This document shows positions 46,131 to 55,244 of a stretch of 64,000 nucleotides of DNA, in pieces (position 1 is the stretch's first letter; every line of letters begins with the position of its first letter). The position numbers were made by a program, and so were the translations under genes. Below the pieces are notes generated by a model. The model did no database searches and had not been told where the DNA came from. It saw nothing but the letters and a program-made list of their open reading frames with translations. The DNA is from Chryseobacterium gleum (GTDB lineage: Bacteria; Bacteroidota; Bacteroidia; Flavobacteriales_D; Crocinitomicaceae): NCBI GenBank assembly GCA_945888625.1, contig CAMDAH010000005.1, positions 62,001 through 126,000 on the forward strand, given 5' to 3'.

Positions 46131-47087
46131 TTATTTTAGGTTAATAAAATCTCGAACCAAATAACTAAGGGCCTTTCCAACCTTCGTTTTTTCAGCATCG
46201 GTTTTGGGTGCGGCCTCCGTGAGATGTAAATAAGCGATATCCAACGAAGAATTCGTCAACTTTCTAATTACGGCTCTAATGTCATCTAGACGCCAGCCAG
46301 AGGGAGAAACTGCTGAACTAGGCATGTCAGCAATACAATCCATATCAATTTCTATCCCTAAACGCACAGAAATAGGCTGATTGAGAATCAACTGGTCAAC
46401 ATCTTCCAATAAAATTCGACTTCCATCAATATAATCTTCATAAAACGTATAATTAGCATATTTATCAATCAAAAATTGTTGGCTGGCTGCATTCAACAAG
46501 TAACGATGCAAACCAAAAACATGGTACTTTTTTATCAGATTTTGTTCGAAAGCATACGAAAAAGAGTTGCCACTGTGTCTTCCTTCTAAAGACCTACAGT
46601 CGGCGTGTGCATCAAGATTTAAGACTTCAATTTGAGCATTATTTGAGGCCCACCTGATTAACGGCAACGCATTATTGTGGCCACCACCAATAACAATAGG
46701 AACTTGCTCATCGTTAATATATTTTGATAATACACTAAAAACAAACTCATCCAACTCAATGACGATATTTGATAATTGATCATCAGGTGGCAAATCCCCA
46801 ACCAAGCTAACTAAACCAATGCAAGCACAATTGTGCGAACAATCCTGCGTGTTAGAAAAAGTAGCAATAAAAGCTGAAAAGGCATTTTCTGCACCCATTA
46901 ATCCCCTGTTTGCCAAGGGACCGATAGATTCTGAAATGCCAAGTATTACAAATCGAGCGTCGGAATAATTCCCTATTATATTAAGAGACTCCCCGAGTCG
47001 CTTCTCTCCCGAACGAACAGTGGTGAAAGAAGCCATTTCTTTTTCTGAAAACAGACAAAATTCAAAACTACTATTCTTGGATAGCAT
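46131..47087 (-). CDS. Arginase/agmatinase-family hydrolase, formimidoylglutamase-like
   Basis: A binuclear-Mn ureohydrolase fold protein, 318 aa. Metal ligands: His137 (GGGHNN), Asp159, His161 and Asp163 (NLDAHADCR), Asp248 and Asp250 (EIDMDCIAD). The second motif normally begins with Ser and here begins with Glu. The overall pattern is nearest to formimidoylglutamase (HutG), but no other hut genes adjoin. The substrate is therefore not certain; agmatine-like or other guanidino compounds are alternatives. Its start overlaps the thioesterase gene by 17 bases. Confidence 0.8.
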   Translation of the reverse strand: MLSKNSSFEFCLFSEKEMASFTTVRSGEKRLGESLNIIGNYSDARFVILGISESIGPLANRGLMGAENAFSAFIATFSNTQDCSHNCACIGLVSLVGDLPPDDQLSNIVIELDEFVFSVLSKYINDEQVPIVIGGGHNNALPLIRWASNNAQIEVLNLDAHADCRSLEGRHSGNSFSYAFEQNLIKKYHVFGLHRYLLNAASQQFLIDKYANYTFYEDYIDGSRILLEDVDQLILNQPISVRLGIEIDMDCIADMPSSAVSPSGWRLDDIRAVIRKLTNSSLDIAYLHLTEAAPKTDAEKTKVGKALSYLVRDFINLK

Positions 47088-47493
47088 AAGATTGGATTAT
47101 AAAAAGTAACTCTTTAGGAGGAGCAATCGGTTTTTGGGTCGCGGTAGCAATAAAAACAAGCACTGTTGATGCAGTAGCCAATAAAACTTGATCTTCATTA
47201 AAAATTAAATAATCAAAAAAGATTCGAACGCCTTGGACAGATGAAATTTTAGTTTGGATTAACAACATATCGTCGTAATACGCCGGTGAATGATACTTAA
47301 TCTGATATTCTGAAACTGGAAGAATAACACCATTCTCTTCCAATCGTTTGTAAGATATTCCTAATGCCCGCAATGCTTCTACCCTACCGATTTCTAAAAA
47401 CGAGGCATAATTGCCATAATAACAATAGCCCATTTGATCTGTTTCTGAATACCTTACCCTAACATAATGATTGTGCGTAAAATTTATTTTCAT
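47071..47493 (-). CDS. Hotdog-fold acyl-CoA thioesterase (YbgC/FadM-like)
   Basis: A 140 aa single hotdog domain. RYSETDQMGYCYYGNYASFL (14-33) contains the family catalytic Asp (TDQMG) and the GxxYYxNY pattern, and EVGR-like EIGRVEALRALG follows. It would hydrolyse acyl-CoA thioesters. The gene overlaps the arginase-family gene by 17 bases, implying one transcript. The substrate chain length is not predictable. Confidence 0.85.
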   Translation of the reverse strand: MKINFTHNHYVRVRYSETDQMGYCYYGNYASFLEIGRVEALRALGISYKRLEENGVILPVSEYQIKYHSPAYYDDMLLIQTKISSVQGVRIFFDYLIFNEDQVLLATASTVLVFIATATQKPIAPPKELLFIIQSYAIQE

Positions 47494-47722
47494 AATAAAT
47501 CAAAAATACAACTTAAATGTACCAAAGCAATAGATAATTAGTATTTTAGTATGAGATGAAATGCTTACACCACCATTTGTTTGATGTGAAAAAAAAACTA
47601 TAAATACAATAGCATATCTATTTTTTTTTTCGCTTTTTTCTTTCAATCTTTGTTGACATTAATTTAACATTGGATTAAAGAACTAAATAAGTTTTTAATA
47701 CCATTAATACATTACTTATCAA

Positions 47723-49156
47723 ATGATTAATAAAAACTACGAAGCAGTATGGGAATCGTGTTTGGCTGTTATTAAGGACAATTTATCGTCACAGGCCTTC
47801 AAAACATGGTTTTCTCCGATTGTTCCTGTTAAACTTGAAAAAAGTACGCTCACGATTCAGGTGCCATCCCACTTTTTTTACGAATGGTTAGAAGAACACT
47901 ACATCACCTTACTAAGCAAAGTGATTAAAAAAGAAATTGGTTCAGAAGGGAGTCTAGAATATGCCATTCTAATGGAAAGTAATCACAAAAATGCCATACC
48001 ATATACGGTAAAATTACCCACTCAAAATAATAATTCAATTAGGAATTCCCCTGTTTCCATTCCGTTAAATGCAAACGAAAAACAAATTAGAAACCCTTTT
48101 ATCATTCCAGGACTAAAAAAGATTAACATTGAGTCCAACCTAATGCCCCAATTCACTTTAGAAAATTTTATCGAGGGCGATTGTAATCGACTTGCGCGTG
48201 CTTCCGGATACGCCATTGCCAACAAACCCGGTGGTACAGCATTCAACCCGCTTTTAATTTATGGTGCCGTGGGATTAGGAAAAACCCACTTAGCGAATGC
48301 GATTGGTATTGCAATTAAAGAAAAGCAACCAAATAAAACGGTCTTGTATGTGCAATCAGAAAAATTTGCACACCAATTCATTGATGCCATTAAAAATCAA
48401 ACAACCAACGATTTTGTTCATTTTTATCAAATGATTGATGTACTAATCATTGATGACGTTCAATTCTTCGCAGGAAAAGAGAAAACACAAGATGTGTTTT
48501 TTAGTATTTTCAATCACTTACATCAAAATGGAAAACAAATTGTTTTAACTTCTGACAAAGCGCCAGTTGAGTTACAAGGAATGGAACAGCGATTGTTATC
48601 TCGCTTCAAGTGGGGACTTTCAGCTGATTTATCCATACCAGATTTAGAAACAAGAATTGCAGTGCTTCACAAAAAGATGCACGGTAGCGGAATAGAATTA
48701 CCAAAAGAAGTAGTCGAATACCTTGCCTATTCCATCAATACGAATATTCGAGAAATTGAAGGCGCTTTAAATACCCTATTGGCTCAAGCGTCATTGAATA
48801 AAAAAGCAATTACATTGGAACTTGCTAAGCAAATGGTCGACAAATTCGTTAAACATTCTGCCCGAGAGGTCTCCATTGAATACATTCAAAAAGTGGTTTG
48901 TGATTACTTTGATTTGCCAATCGAAATGCTTAAATCCAAAACTCGTAAACGCGAGGTAGTTCAAGCTCGACAAATTTCAATGTATTTTTCAAAAAAAATG
49001 ACCAAATCCTCACTTGCGAATATTGGTGCACATTGTGGTGGAAAAGATCACGCGACTGTATTACACGCTTGCAGGACGGTAACAAATCTCTCAGAAACGG
49101 ATAAGCAATTTAAAACTTACTTAACTGATTTAGAGAAAAAGTTAACCCTTCAATAA
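47723..49156 (+). CDS. dnaA: Chromosomal replication initiator protein DnaA
   Basis: The replication initiator, 477 aa. Domain I about 1-85, a variable domain II (about 86-145), the AAA+ domain with Walker A GAVGLGKT (181-188) and Walker B VLIIDDVQFF (240-249), and a C-terminal DNA-binding domain with the signature GGKDHATVLHACRTV. I looked for DnaA-box clusters (TTATCCACA type) in the 229-base gap upstream and the 128-base gap downstream and saw only one near-match, so an adjacent origin is not supported. The gap upstream is A/T-rich with a T-run and no gene. Confidence 0.96.
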   Translation: MINKNYEAVWESCLAVIKDNLSSQAFKTWFSPIVPVKLEKSTLTIQVPSHFFYEWLEEHYITLLSKVIKKEIGSEGSLEYAILMESNHKNAIPYTVKLPTQNNNSIRNSPVSIPLNANEKQIRNPFIIPGLKKINIESNLMPQFTLENFIEGDCNRLARASGYAIANKPGGTAFNPLLIYGAVGLGKTHLANAIGIAIKEKQPNKTVLYVQSEKFAHQFIDAIKNQTTNDFVHFYQMIDVLIIDDVQFFAGKEKTQDVFFSIFNHLHQNGKQIVLTSDKAPVELQGMEQRLLSRFKWGLSADLSIPDLETRIAVLHKKMHGSGIELPKEVVEYLAYSINTNIREIEGALNTLLAQASLNKKAITLELAKQMVDKFVKHSAREVSIEYIQKVVCDYFDLPIEMLKSKTRKREVVQARQISMYFSKKMTKSSLANIGAHCGGKDHATVLHACRTVTNLSETDKQFKTYLTDLEKKLTLQ

Positions 49157-49210
49157 AAACATTCTGTAAAACCTAATCTAATTTGTAACTTATTGCTTGA
49201 TTGACATTTA

Positions 49211-49227
49211 TTTTGTTGATAACAAAA
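49211..49227. repeat. Seven-base inverted repeat upstream of the envelope cluster
   Basis: TTTTGTT-GAT-AACAAAA is a perfect palindrome between dnaA and the lipoprotein gene, about 40 bases ahead of that gene's candidate -7 element. It also contains TGTTGATAA, one base off a DnaA box. Either an operator or chance in AT-rich DNA. Confidence 0.35.
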
Positions 49228-49260
49228 ATTGAATTTTACATTAACTATCAAATTGCACCC

Positions 49261-49268
49261 TAATTTTG
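49261..49268 (+). promoter_or_regulatory. Candidate -7 element of the three-gene envelope cluster
   Basis: TAATTTTG matches TAnnTTTG exactly, 16 bases before the start of the lipoprotein gene at 49285. Confidence 0.45.
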
Positions 49269-49284
49269 AATGGTAAATTAGTAT

Positions 49285-49956
49285 ATGAACAGATTGTTTT
49301 TCATTTCTCTTACCCTTCTGTTATCTTCATGTATTGAATTAATTGATGATTTGACCTTACACAACGATGGGAGTGGAACATTTAAGTATACCATAAACTT
49401 AAGTTCAAGTAAGATTAAAGTCAATTCTATTTTAGCGCTGGATAGTTTAGATGGAAAAAAAGTTCCCTCAATGGCAGAAATAAAGGCCAAGATATCAAAC
49501 TTTTCCGCTATTCTCAAAAATCAAGAAGGACTTTCAAACGTTTCTATCTCCTTAAACGAAGTCGATTTAATCATTAAGTTTTCCTGTGATTTCAACACCA
49601 TATCAAATCTTCAAAATGGCCTCAAAACAACTTTAGTTGCTATGGATAATGCAAAAATAACTAGTGAAATAAATCAAAATTGGCTAAGTTGGGATGGCAA
49701 AATATTGAAAAGAAACATACCCCTGCTATCGCTCACTGTATCCGATCAGTTAAGACAAACAGACCTCGACTTACTTAAAACAGGCAGCTACACGACCATC
49801 AATCGATTTGACCGACCAATTGAAAAAGTGGACTCGCCCAATTCAAAAATAAATCCAGCAAAAACAGCAACTATGCTAAAAGTAAACACCTTTGATTTAC
49901 AAAATAATTATTCCTTGCTAGACAATTGCATCTATCTCACTACCCTTAAGAATTAA
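49285..49956 (+). CDS. Lipoprotein of unknown function, first gene of an envelope cluster
   Basis: A 223 aa protein with a lipoprotein signal (LFFISLTLLLSSC, lipid-attached Cys at 16). The mature part begins IELIDDLTLHNDGSGTFKYT, a pattern seen in Bacteroidota lipoproteins that carry a repeated beta-sheet domain, and continues with amphipathic strands. No family recognised. It is followed after 12 bases by a 613 aa exported protein and then by a third membrane protein, all in one direction, so the three are probably one operon. Confidence 0.7.
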   Translation: MNRLFFISLTLLLSSCIELIDDLTLHNDGSGTFKYTINLSSSKIKVNSILALDSLDGKKVPSMAEIKAKISNFSAILKNQEGLSNVSISLNEVDLIIKFSCDFNTISNLQNGLKTTLVAMDNAKITSEINQNWLSWDGKILKRNIPLLSLTVSDQLRQTDLDLLKTGSYTTINRFDRPIEKVDSPNSKINPAKTATMLKVNTFDLQNNYSLLDNCIYLTTLKN

Positions 49957-49968
49957 ATACTATTTATT

Positions 49969-51810
49969 ATGAAATCAGGTGTTGTACTTTGCCTATTATT
50001 AAATTGTTCGATTGTATTCACGCAGTCAGAATTTTTGATTCCTAAAGATGCGGTTACCGTTTTTAGCATAAACAACTTAAATCTATTGCAAAAAATATCG
50101 ATGGAAGACCTTGTTAAGTATGAATTTATGAGTGAGGTGCACCAAGAACTTTTTGATGGGTCCACCTCAGAAAAAACACTCAAGGATGCGGGGATAGATT
50201 TTAAACAACGTTTAAATGTGTTTTATGGTAAAAGTGAGGATTATGAACTTACCGGCATAACGTTTGGGATAAGTAACTCAGAACAGCTTTTTGCTGTTTT
50301 TGACGATTTTGAAGAACTACAAAGCAACTACAAAGACGTTAAGATTTACGGATCTTTCTTTAATAACTTAGTGGTCAGAAATAATACCGCTCTACTCATA
50401 AGAATTGAGCCATCAAACGAAGAAATTGATGCACAAACCGACTCCATTTGGTATTCTCGAGGCAACTTAGACCCTTATGGCTTTGACGAGGAGTTCTTTG
50501 ACGAGGAAGTATTTGACGAGGAAGTATTTAAAGAAGACGACACCTCAGCTGTTGCGGAGTCTGATGACTTTCCAGCAGCCAACGAAAATCCAAACGAAAA
50601 AAATTATTTTGAACTACGCGACAGTGTTCAATTAGAGATGCAACAAAAGTTATTAACTGGATTACTGGATGAATTACTAAATAAAAAGATTAATTTGATT
50701 TCAAGTGATACGCGATTTACGGACCAACTAACACATCCATGCGAAGGAACTTTCTATTTAGATAACTCTCGCAGCTTAGAACAAACAAACAGCCTTTGGT
50801 ACTTTCAAGCAGTGATGCCCTCCTTGTATAAAGACATTAAAGAACTCTACACGGGCAATGTTATCTTAGGAGATTTGTTTTTGAGAGAAAAAACAATTGA
50901 GTTTGTTGTAGAGGCAAGGTATGGCGAAAAATTAGGTTCAATATACCAAGAAATGAATGACGCTAAATTTGATAAACACATACTAAAATACATTCACAAG
51001 GCTAATTCGGCTTTTTTCACCTACAACATCAACATGCGAAAAGCATATGAGAAGGCATTTGAAGTGATAATGCCCATTCTTTCAACCGAAAAAAACGCTG
51101 ATATTGCGATGAATGTACTCGCCTTAGAATTACTCAATGAGCTTGTAAATAAGGATGCACTTTTTGATACATACCGCGGAAGTATGTTTGGTACTTTCAA
51201 CGGCATAAAGAAAATAAACACAAAAAAAATCGAATTTTATTACGATGAGGAGACCTTTGAATACGGTGAAAAAGAAACAGAAGCTAGCGAAGACATGCCA
51301 ATTTTTACCTTGGGATTTTCAACAGGCAGATCAGACATTCCTGAAATAGTATTGAAAAATTTAGGTAGACTAACGAGTAAATTTGAGAAACATGAAGATT
51401 ATTGGGTGTTAAAAAATGCGATATTAGACGCTGCTCCTTTGTATATGATTAATAAAAATGATCTCTTTATCTTTACCAATGATGAAGATTTAGCAATAAA
51501 TCATCCTAATGGATATGGTGCAAATTCACTCCCTAAAAAAATAGCAAATGAATTAAAATCTAAGGGTTCGATCAATGCCTACATCGATGTTGGTGGTACG
51601 CTTAACCGATTTCCCAACGACTTACTCGATGAAAAGAGAAATGAAATGGTCAACTCTTTAAGAGGCAAATCTGGAAAAATTCACTTAAAATCTTCAGAGA
51701 CCACCACAGAATCTACCAATTTTAACATGACTTACGAATTTCAAGGAGTTGAAAATTCAGGAAAGCATTTATTAGATGTAATTAACACATTGTACCTCTT
51801 TTCAAAGTAG
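49969..51810 (+). CDS. Exported DUF4836-like protein with acidic repeats
   Basis: A 613 aa exported protein with a signal peptide (1-19, ending VFTQ). The mature start EFLIPKDAVTVFSINNLNLL, then GIDFKQRLNVFYG, fits the pattern of DUF4836-type Bacteroidota proteins as I remember it. At about 172-190 is an acidic stretch of four five-residue units, FDEEF FDEEV FDEEV FKEDD, which could bind cations. No catalytic motif seen. It lies between the lipoprotein gene and the membrane protein at 51815 (five-base gap), so all three are likely cotranscribed and act together in the envelope. Confidence 0.7.
   Translation: MKSGVVLCLLLNCSIVFTQSEFLIPKDAVTVFSINNLNLLQKISMEDLVKYEFMSEVHQELFDGSTSEKTLKDAGIDFKQRLNVFYGKSEDYELTGITFGISNSEQLFAVFDDFEELQSNYKDVKIYGSFFNNLVVRNNTALLIRIEPSNEEIDAQTDSIWYSRGNLDPYGFDEEFFDEEVFDEEVFKEDDTSAVAESDDFPAANENPNEKNYFELRDSVQLEMQQKLLTGLLDELLNKKINLISSDTRFTDQLTHPCEGTFYLDNSRSLEQTNSLWYFQAVMPSLYKDIKELYTGNVILGDLFLREKTIEFVVEARYGEKLGSIYQEMNDAKFDKHILKYIHKANSAFFTYNINMRKAYEKAFEVIMPILSTEKNADIAMNVLALELLNELVNKDALFDTYRGSMFGTFNGIKKINTKKIEFYYDEETFEYGEKETEASEDMPIFTLGFSTGRSDIPEIVLKNLGRLTSKFEKHEDYWVLKNAILDAAPLYMINKNDLFIFTNDEDLAINHPNGYGANSLPKKIANELKSKGSINAYIDVGGTLNRFPNDLLDEKRNEMVNSLRGKSGKIHLKSSETTTESTNFNMTYEFQGVENSGKHLLDVINTLYLFSK
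50482..50526 (+). repeat. Tandem 15-base repeat encoding Phe-Asp-Glu-Glu-Val units
   Basis: Three in-frame copies of TTTGACGAGGAAGTA (the first reads TTTGACGAGGAGTTC) followed by a degenerate fourth. The last two units are identical at base level, which suggests recent repeat expansion by slippage within the 613 aa gene. Confidence 0.8.
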
Positions 51811-51814
51811 AACT

Positions 51815-53146
51815 ATGTTAAAAAAGTCGCTGATAATTACCGCTTTAGCGCTTGCTCTTGGCCTATTTCTATATTTTAGGCCTTTATTGTTTAACAAAAT
51901 AATGTCTCCGAGAATTATCGATCGATTGCCGGATGCAGAAATTATTGGCAAACTTAACCTGCTTGATTTAGCAAAAGAAACCTCAAATCTTTTGTACTTC
52001 TATAAAACCCCTTTCAGAGACTTGACTAGCTCTGACTACATGCTGGGGCAGGGAAAAACTTACGGTTTAAACTTACAAAAACCCATTTATATTTTCGGTA
52101 ATGAAAATGGCGAATGGGGTGCAATTATTCAAGTAAATGACGGAGAAAAAGCAAAGCAAGGACTTGAAAAACTCAAACAGAATATAGCCATAATTGACTC
52201 ATCGAGAAGAAAAACACCGCTTTATTTTATGCCAAAATTAAATTTATTCCTTCATTACAGTGAAAATTATATTTTGCTGTACTCTGGAAAGAAAATAAAT
52301 CAGCTAATTACCCGCGTAAAAAGTGCGAAATACAAAAGCATTTCAAAATTGTGGAAAAGCTTTATTAATAAACAAACCTTTAAGAATGAAAACCTTGTCG
52401 TTTATTCCAATTCCAAAAAACTGAAAACCCTTGGTATTGACTATGCCCTTTTCGCCCATGATTCCGATTCAAGCGATTTCAACCTTAAATGTTATTTTCA
52501 CAAACTACAAGGATTCCCTTTTTCCAATAAAAAAATAGGATTGGGATTTTTAAAACAGAACGAGGAAAAGCGTTCCATTGATTTGCACCTCGACGCGGAT
52601 AATTTCCGGAATTCAACAAACAATCCCATAAAAAATTACCTCGTTGAAAAAGGCAAAAAAATAAGTTTTCCTACCCTTTCATTCTTTGCGGCATGGGATG
52701 GAATTCTTTCCTTTGTTGAAGGAGGAAAGCAAAAAATTTCCGAACGTATAGTTGTTTCAGAACTTGACGAAAATTTTAATGTGAGACAAATCGAAAAGTT
52801 TAGAAATGTTGAAGTTCCGGGGTACTCGTTACTTTTTAATATGAATGAAAAAGGTCCTGGTTTCATTAAAACATTATTACAAAAAGGAATACTCCGACAA
52901 GAAGGAAATCAGTATCGTCTATTTTTCTCCCCACTTCTCAACCTAAAAATAAAGGACAATTACTACTATTTTTACTCTGGTAAAAATTTACCTAAAACGG
53001 AAGAAAACGACAAAAACAGCTTACTTTGGCCCATTAATCAAACCAACTACTTTTTCAAAATAAACGAGATCAACAACAAAGAAATAATAGGAACGGTGCG
53101 CATACCGGCAAACAAAATAATAAAGCAACTGCTTAATCCAAAGTAA
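51815..53146 (+). CDS. Membrane-anchored protein, third gene of the envelope cluster
   Basis: A 443 aa protein with one N-terminal helix (about 6-26) and a long extracytoplasmic part. Its opening RLPDAEIIGKLNLLDLAKET and GLNLQKPIYIFGNENGEW follow the same plan as the 613 aa neighbour (PxAxxxxxxNLxxL ... Gxxxxxxxxx-YxF), so the two may be distant paralogues. No enzymatic motif is visible. The 3' end overlaps the convergent dus gene by 14 bases. Function unknown. Confidence 0.65.
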   Translation: MLKKSLIITALALALGLFLYFRPLLFNKIMSPRIIDRLPDAEIIGKLNLLDLAKETSNLLYFYKTPFRDLTSSDYMLGQGKTYGLNLQKPIYIFGNENGEWGAIIQVNDGEKAKQGLEKLKQNIAIIDSSRRKTPLYFMPKLNLFLHYSENYILLYSGKKINQLITRVKSAKYKSISKLWKSFINKQTFKNENLVVYSNSKKLKTLGIDYALFAHDSDSSDFNLKCYFHKLQGFPFSNKKIGLGFLKQNEEKRSIDLHLDADNFRNSTNNPIKNYLVEKGKKISFPTLSFFAAWDGILSFVEGGKQKISERIVVSELDENFNVRQIEKFRNVEVPGYSLLFNMNEKGPGFIKTLLQKGILRQEGNQYRLFFSPLLNLKIKDNYYYFYSGKNLPKTEENDKNSLLWPINQTNYFFKINEINNKEIIGTVRIPANKIIKQLLNPK

Positions 53147-54155
53147 TCGGCGAATTATCGGAATTACTATAATAAAACTGCTGCTCATTCGCAGCAATCC
53201 AATCTAAGAGCTCGTAAACTTCCTGTAATTCATTGGACGTAACCAACTTCGTTCGATACTCCTTAAAATGACTTATTCCCTTAAAATAATTTGTATAATG
53301 CCTTTTCATTTCTGCAATGGCTAAATTTATTCCTTTCCATTCCACACTCATTCGCAAATGATCTTTGGCTGCTTCAACGCGTTGTCCAATTGACGGTGCT
53401 GCTAGGTGCTTACCAAACTTAATAAAATGCTTCACATCATTAAAAAACCAAGGATTTCCAATGCTTGCACGTCCAATCATGATTCCATCGACACCGTAGC
53501 GATTTTTGTATTCCACTACTTTTTCTGGCGAATCTACATCGCCGTTGCCAAAAATGGGAATGAGCATTCGTGGATTGTTTTTCACCTCCCCTATTAAAGT
53601 CCAATCTGCCTCCCCTTTGTAGAGTTGAACGCGTGTGCGTCCATGGATAGAAATTGCCTCAACGCCAACGTCCTGCAACTTTTCAGCTGTACTTACCACA
53701 AATTTTGTTTTTTCATCCCAGCCTAACCGCGTTTTTACAGTAACGGGCAAGTTGGTAGCCTTAACGATTTCATCTGTCATCCGAATCAACTTTGGAATAT
53801 CTTGCAACATTCCTGCGCCCGCTCCCTTACACGTTACTTTTTTAACAGGACAGCCAAAATTAATATCAATAATATCCGGATTTGTTTTTTCAATAATTTT
53901 CGTTGCTTCACGCATACTATCGATATCGTAACCAAAAATTTGAATGCCTACTGGCCTTTCGTATTCATAGATATCCATTTTTTGTACACTTTTCGCTGCA
54001 TCGCGAATTAATCCCTCGGAAGAAATAAACTCCGTGTACATTAAATCTGCCCCATGTTTTTTACAAAGCGCTCGAAATGGAGGATCACTCACATCCTCCA
54101 TTGGTGCAAGCAAAAGAGGAAATTCACCTAACTCGATATTTCGAATTTTTACCAT
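53133..54155 (-). CDS. dusB: tRNA-dihydrouridine synthase (DusB-like)
   Basis: FMN enzyme reducing uridine to dihydrouridine in tRNA D-loops. LLLAPMEDVSDPPFRALCKK (14-33) binds FMN, the catalytic Cys102 is in FGCPVKKVTCKGAGAGM, VKTRLGWD and SIHGRTR follow, and GDVDSPEK with GIMIGRASIGNPW marks the phosphate site. The 340 aa length suits DusB, but A/B/C types are hard to separate by eye. Its start abuts the manC stop (54155/54156), indicating a shared transcript. Confidence 0.88.
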   Translation of the reverse strand: MVKIRNIELGEFPLLLAPMEDVSDPPFRALCKKHGADLMYTEFISSEGLIRDAAKSVQKMDIYEYERPVGIQIFGYDIDSMREATKIIEKTNPDIIDINFGCPVKKVTCKGAGAGMLQDIPKLIRMTDEIVKATNLPVTVKTRLGWDEKTKFVVSTAEKLQDVGVEAISIHGRTRVQLYKGEADWTLIGEVKNNPRMLIPIFGNGDVDSPEKVVEYKNRYGVDGIMIGRASIGNPWFFNDVKHFIKFGKHLAAPSIGQRVEAAKDHLRMSVEWKGINLAIAEMKRHYTNYFKGISHFKEYRTKLVTSNELQEVYELLDWIAANEQQFYYSNSDNSPITLD

Positions 54156-55244
54156 TTATGATTGCGCTAATTGGGATGAAACAGCCTCTATTTCTTTCAA
54201 ATAAGCTTTTAAATTTTGCTCATTTTCTTTCTTTAATACCAGCAACATGTTATTCGACTCTACCACAATAGTGTTTTCAAGGCCGTCTAACACAACTAAT
54301 TTATCATCCGGAACATGAACCAAACAGTTCGTGGTATTAAACACAAAAACTTTTGACCCTACGATAGCATTAGCATTCTTGTCCTTAGCAATATGATCCG
54401 TTAAGCTACTCCATGTCCCAAGATCACTCCAATCAAAATCAGCGAGAACCACAGCTATATTTTTTGCTTGTTCTAGAATGGCAAAATCGATTGAAATATC
54501 TTCACAAACATCAAAAGCAATTCGAACAGCGTTCGGCTCTTTCTCCGTACCATAAACAGTTAAATCACTTACAAACAATTGATACAAATCGGGGCGATAT
54601 AAGTTGATTGCACTTAAAATTACACTGGCCTTCCAAATAAATATTCCTGCGTTCCAATAATAGTTCCCGGACGCTACAAATGTTTTTGCGAGTTCTAGAC
54701 TGGGTTTTTCCTGAAATTTAATGACCTTATTTACACTTCCCGGACTTCTGCTATCCACCTGAGCAAATTCAATGTAGCCAAAACCCGTATCCGGACGAGT
54801 AGGAAAAATTCCAAGTGTTACTATTTTATCTTCCTGAGTCGCTGTGTCAATTGAAATTTGAATCAATTCCTGAAAACGTTTTGTATCCAAAATCAAATGG
54901 TCAGAAGGCGTTATAACCAATACAGCGTCTTTATTATTTGCCAATATTTTAGCAGATGCATAAGCAATACAAGGAGCCGTATTTTTCCGTTGAGGCTCGC
55001 ATACCACTTGATCTGCTTGTATTTCTGGAAGCTGCTCCAATACTAAGTCAAGGTAACTCTCATTGGTTAAAATGTATATTTTATCGTTTGCTGAAATTTT
55101 CTGCATACGCTCAAAAGTCAGCCTCAGCAGCGACTTACCGATTCCAAGTACATCTAAAAATTGCTTGGGATATTGCGCAGTAGATTTTGGCCAAAAGCGA
55201 CTTCCTACGCCGCCCGCCATAATTAAAGAATAATTATTCTCCAT
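54156..55244 (-). CDS. manC: Mannose-1-phosphate guanylyltransferase
   Basis: Makes GDP-mannose from mannose-1-phosphate and GTP, feeding O-antigen, exopolysaccharide and glycolipid synthesis. MAGGVGSRFWPKS (9-21) is the nucleotide-binding motif, TPSDHLI and FQEKPS-type KVIKFQEKPS are present, and YWNAGIFIWKA is typical. At 362 aa it has only the transferase half, with no C-terminal isomerase domain. It overlaps the SprT-like gene by 11 bases and is followed at once by dus. Confidence 0.9.
   Translation of the reverse strand: MENNYSLIMAGGVGSRFWPKSTAQYPKQFLDVLGIGKSLLRLTFERMQKISANDKIYILTNESYLDLVLEQLPEIQADQVVCEPQRKNTAPCIAYASAKILANNKDAVLVITPSDHLILDTKRFQELIQISIDTATQEDKIVTLGIFPTRPDTGFGYIEFAQVDSRSPGSVNKVIKFQEKPSLELAKTFVASGNYYWNAGIFIWKASVILSAINLYRPDLYQLFVSDLTVYGTEKEPNAVRIAFDVCEDISIDFAILEQAKNIAVVLADFDWSDLGTWSSLTDHIAKDKNANAIVGSKVFVFNTTNCLVHVPDDKLVVLDGLENTIVVESNNMLLVLKKENEQNLKAYLKEIEAVSSQLAQS

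Noticed and set aside
47494-47722. Gap upstream of dnaA as a replication origin
   Set aside because: It is AT-rich with a T-run, but I see no DnaA boxes, and skew cannot be judged by eye.
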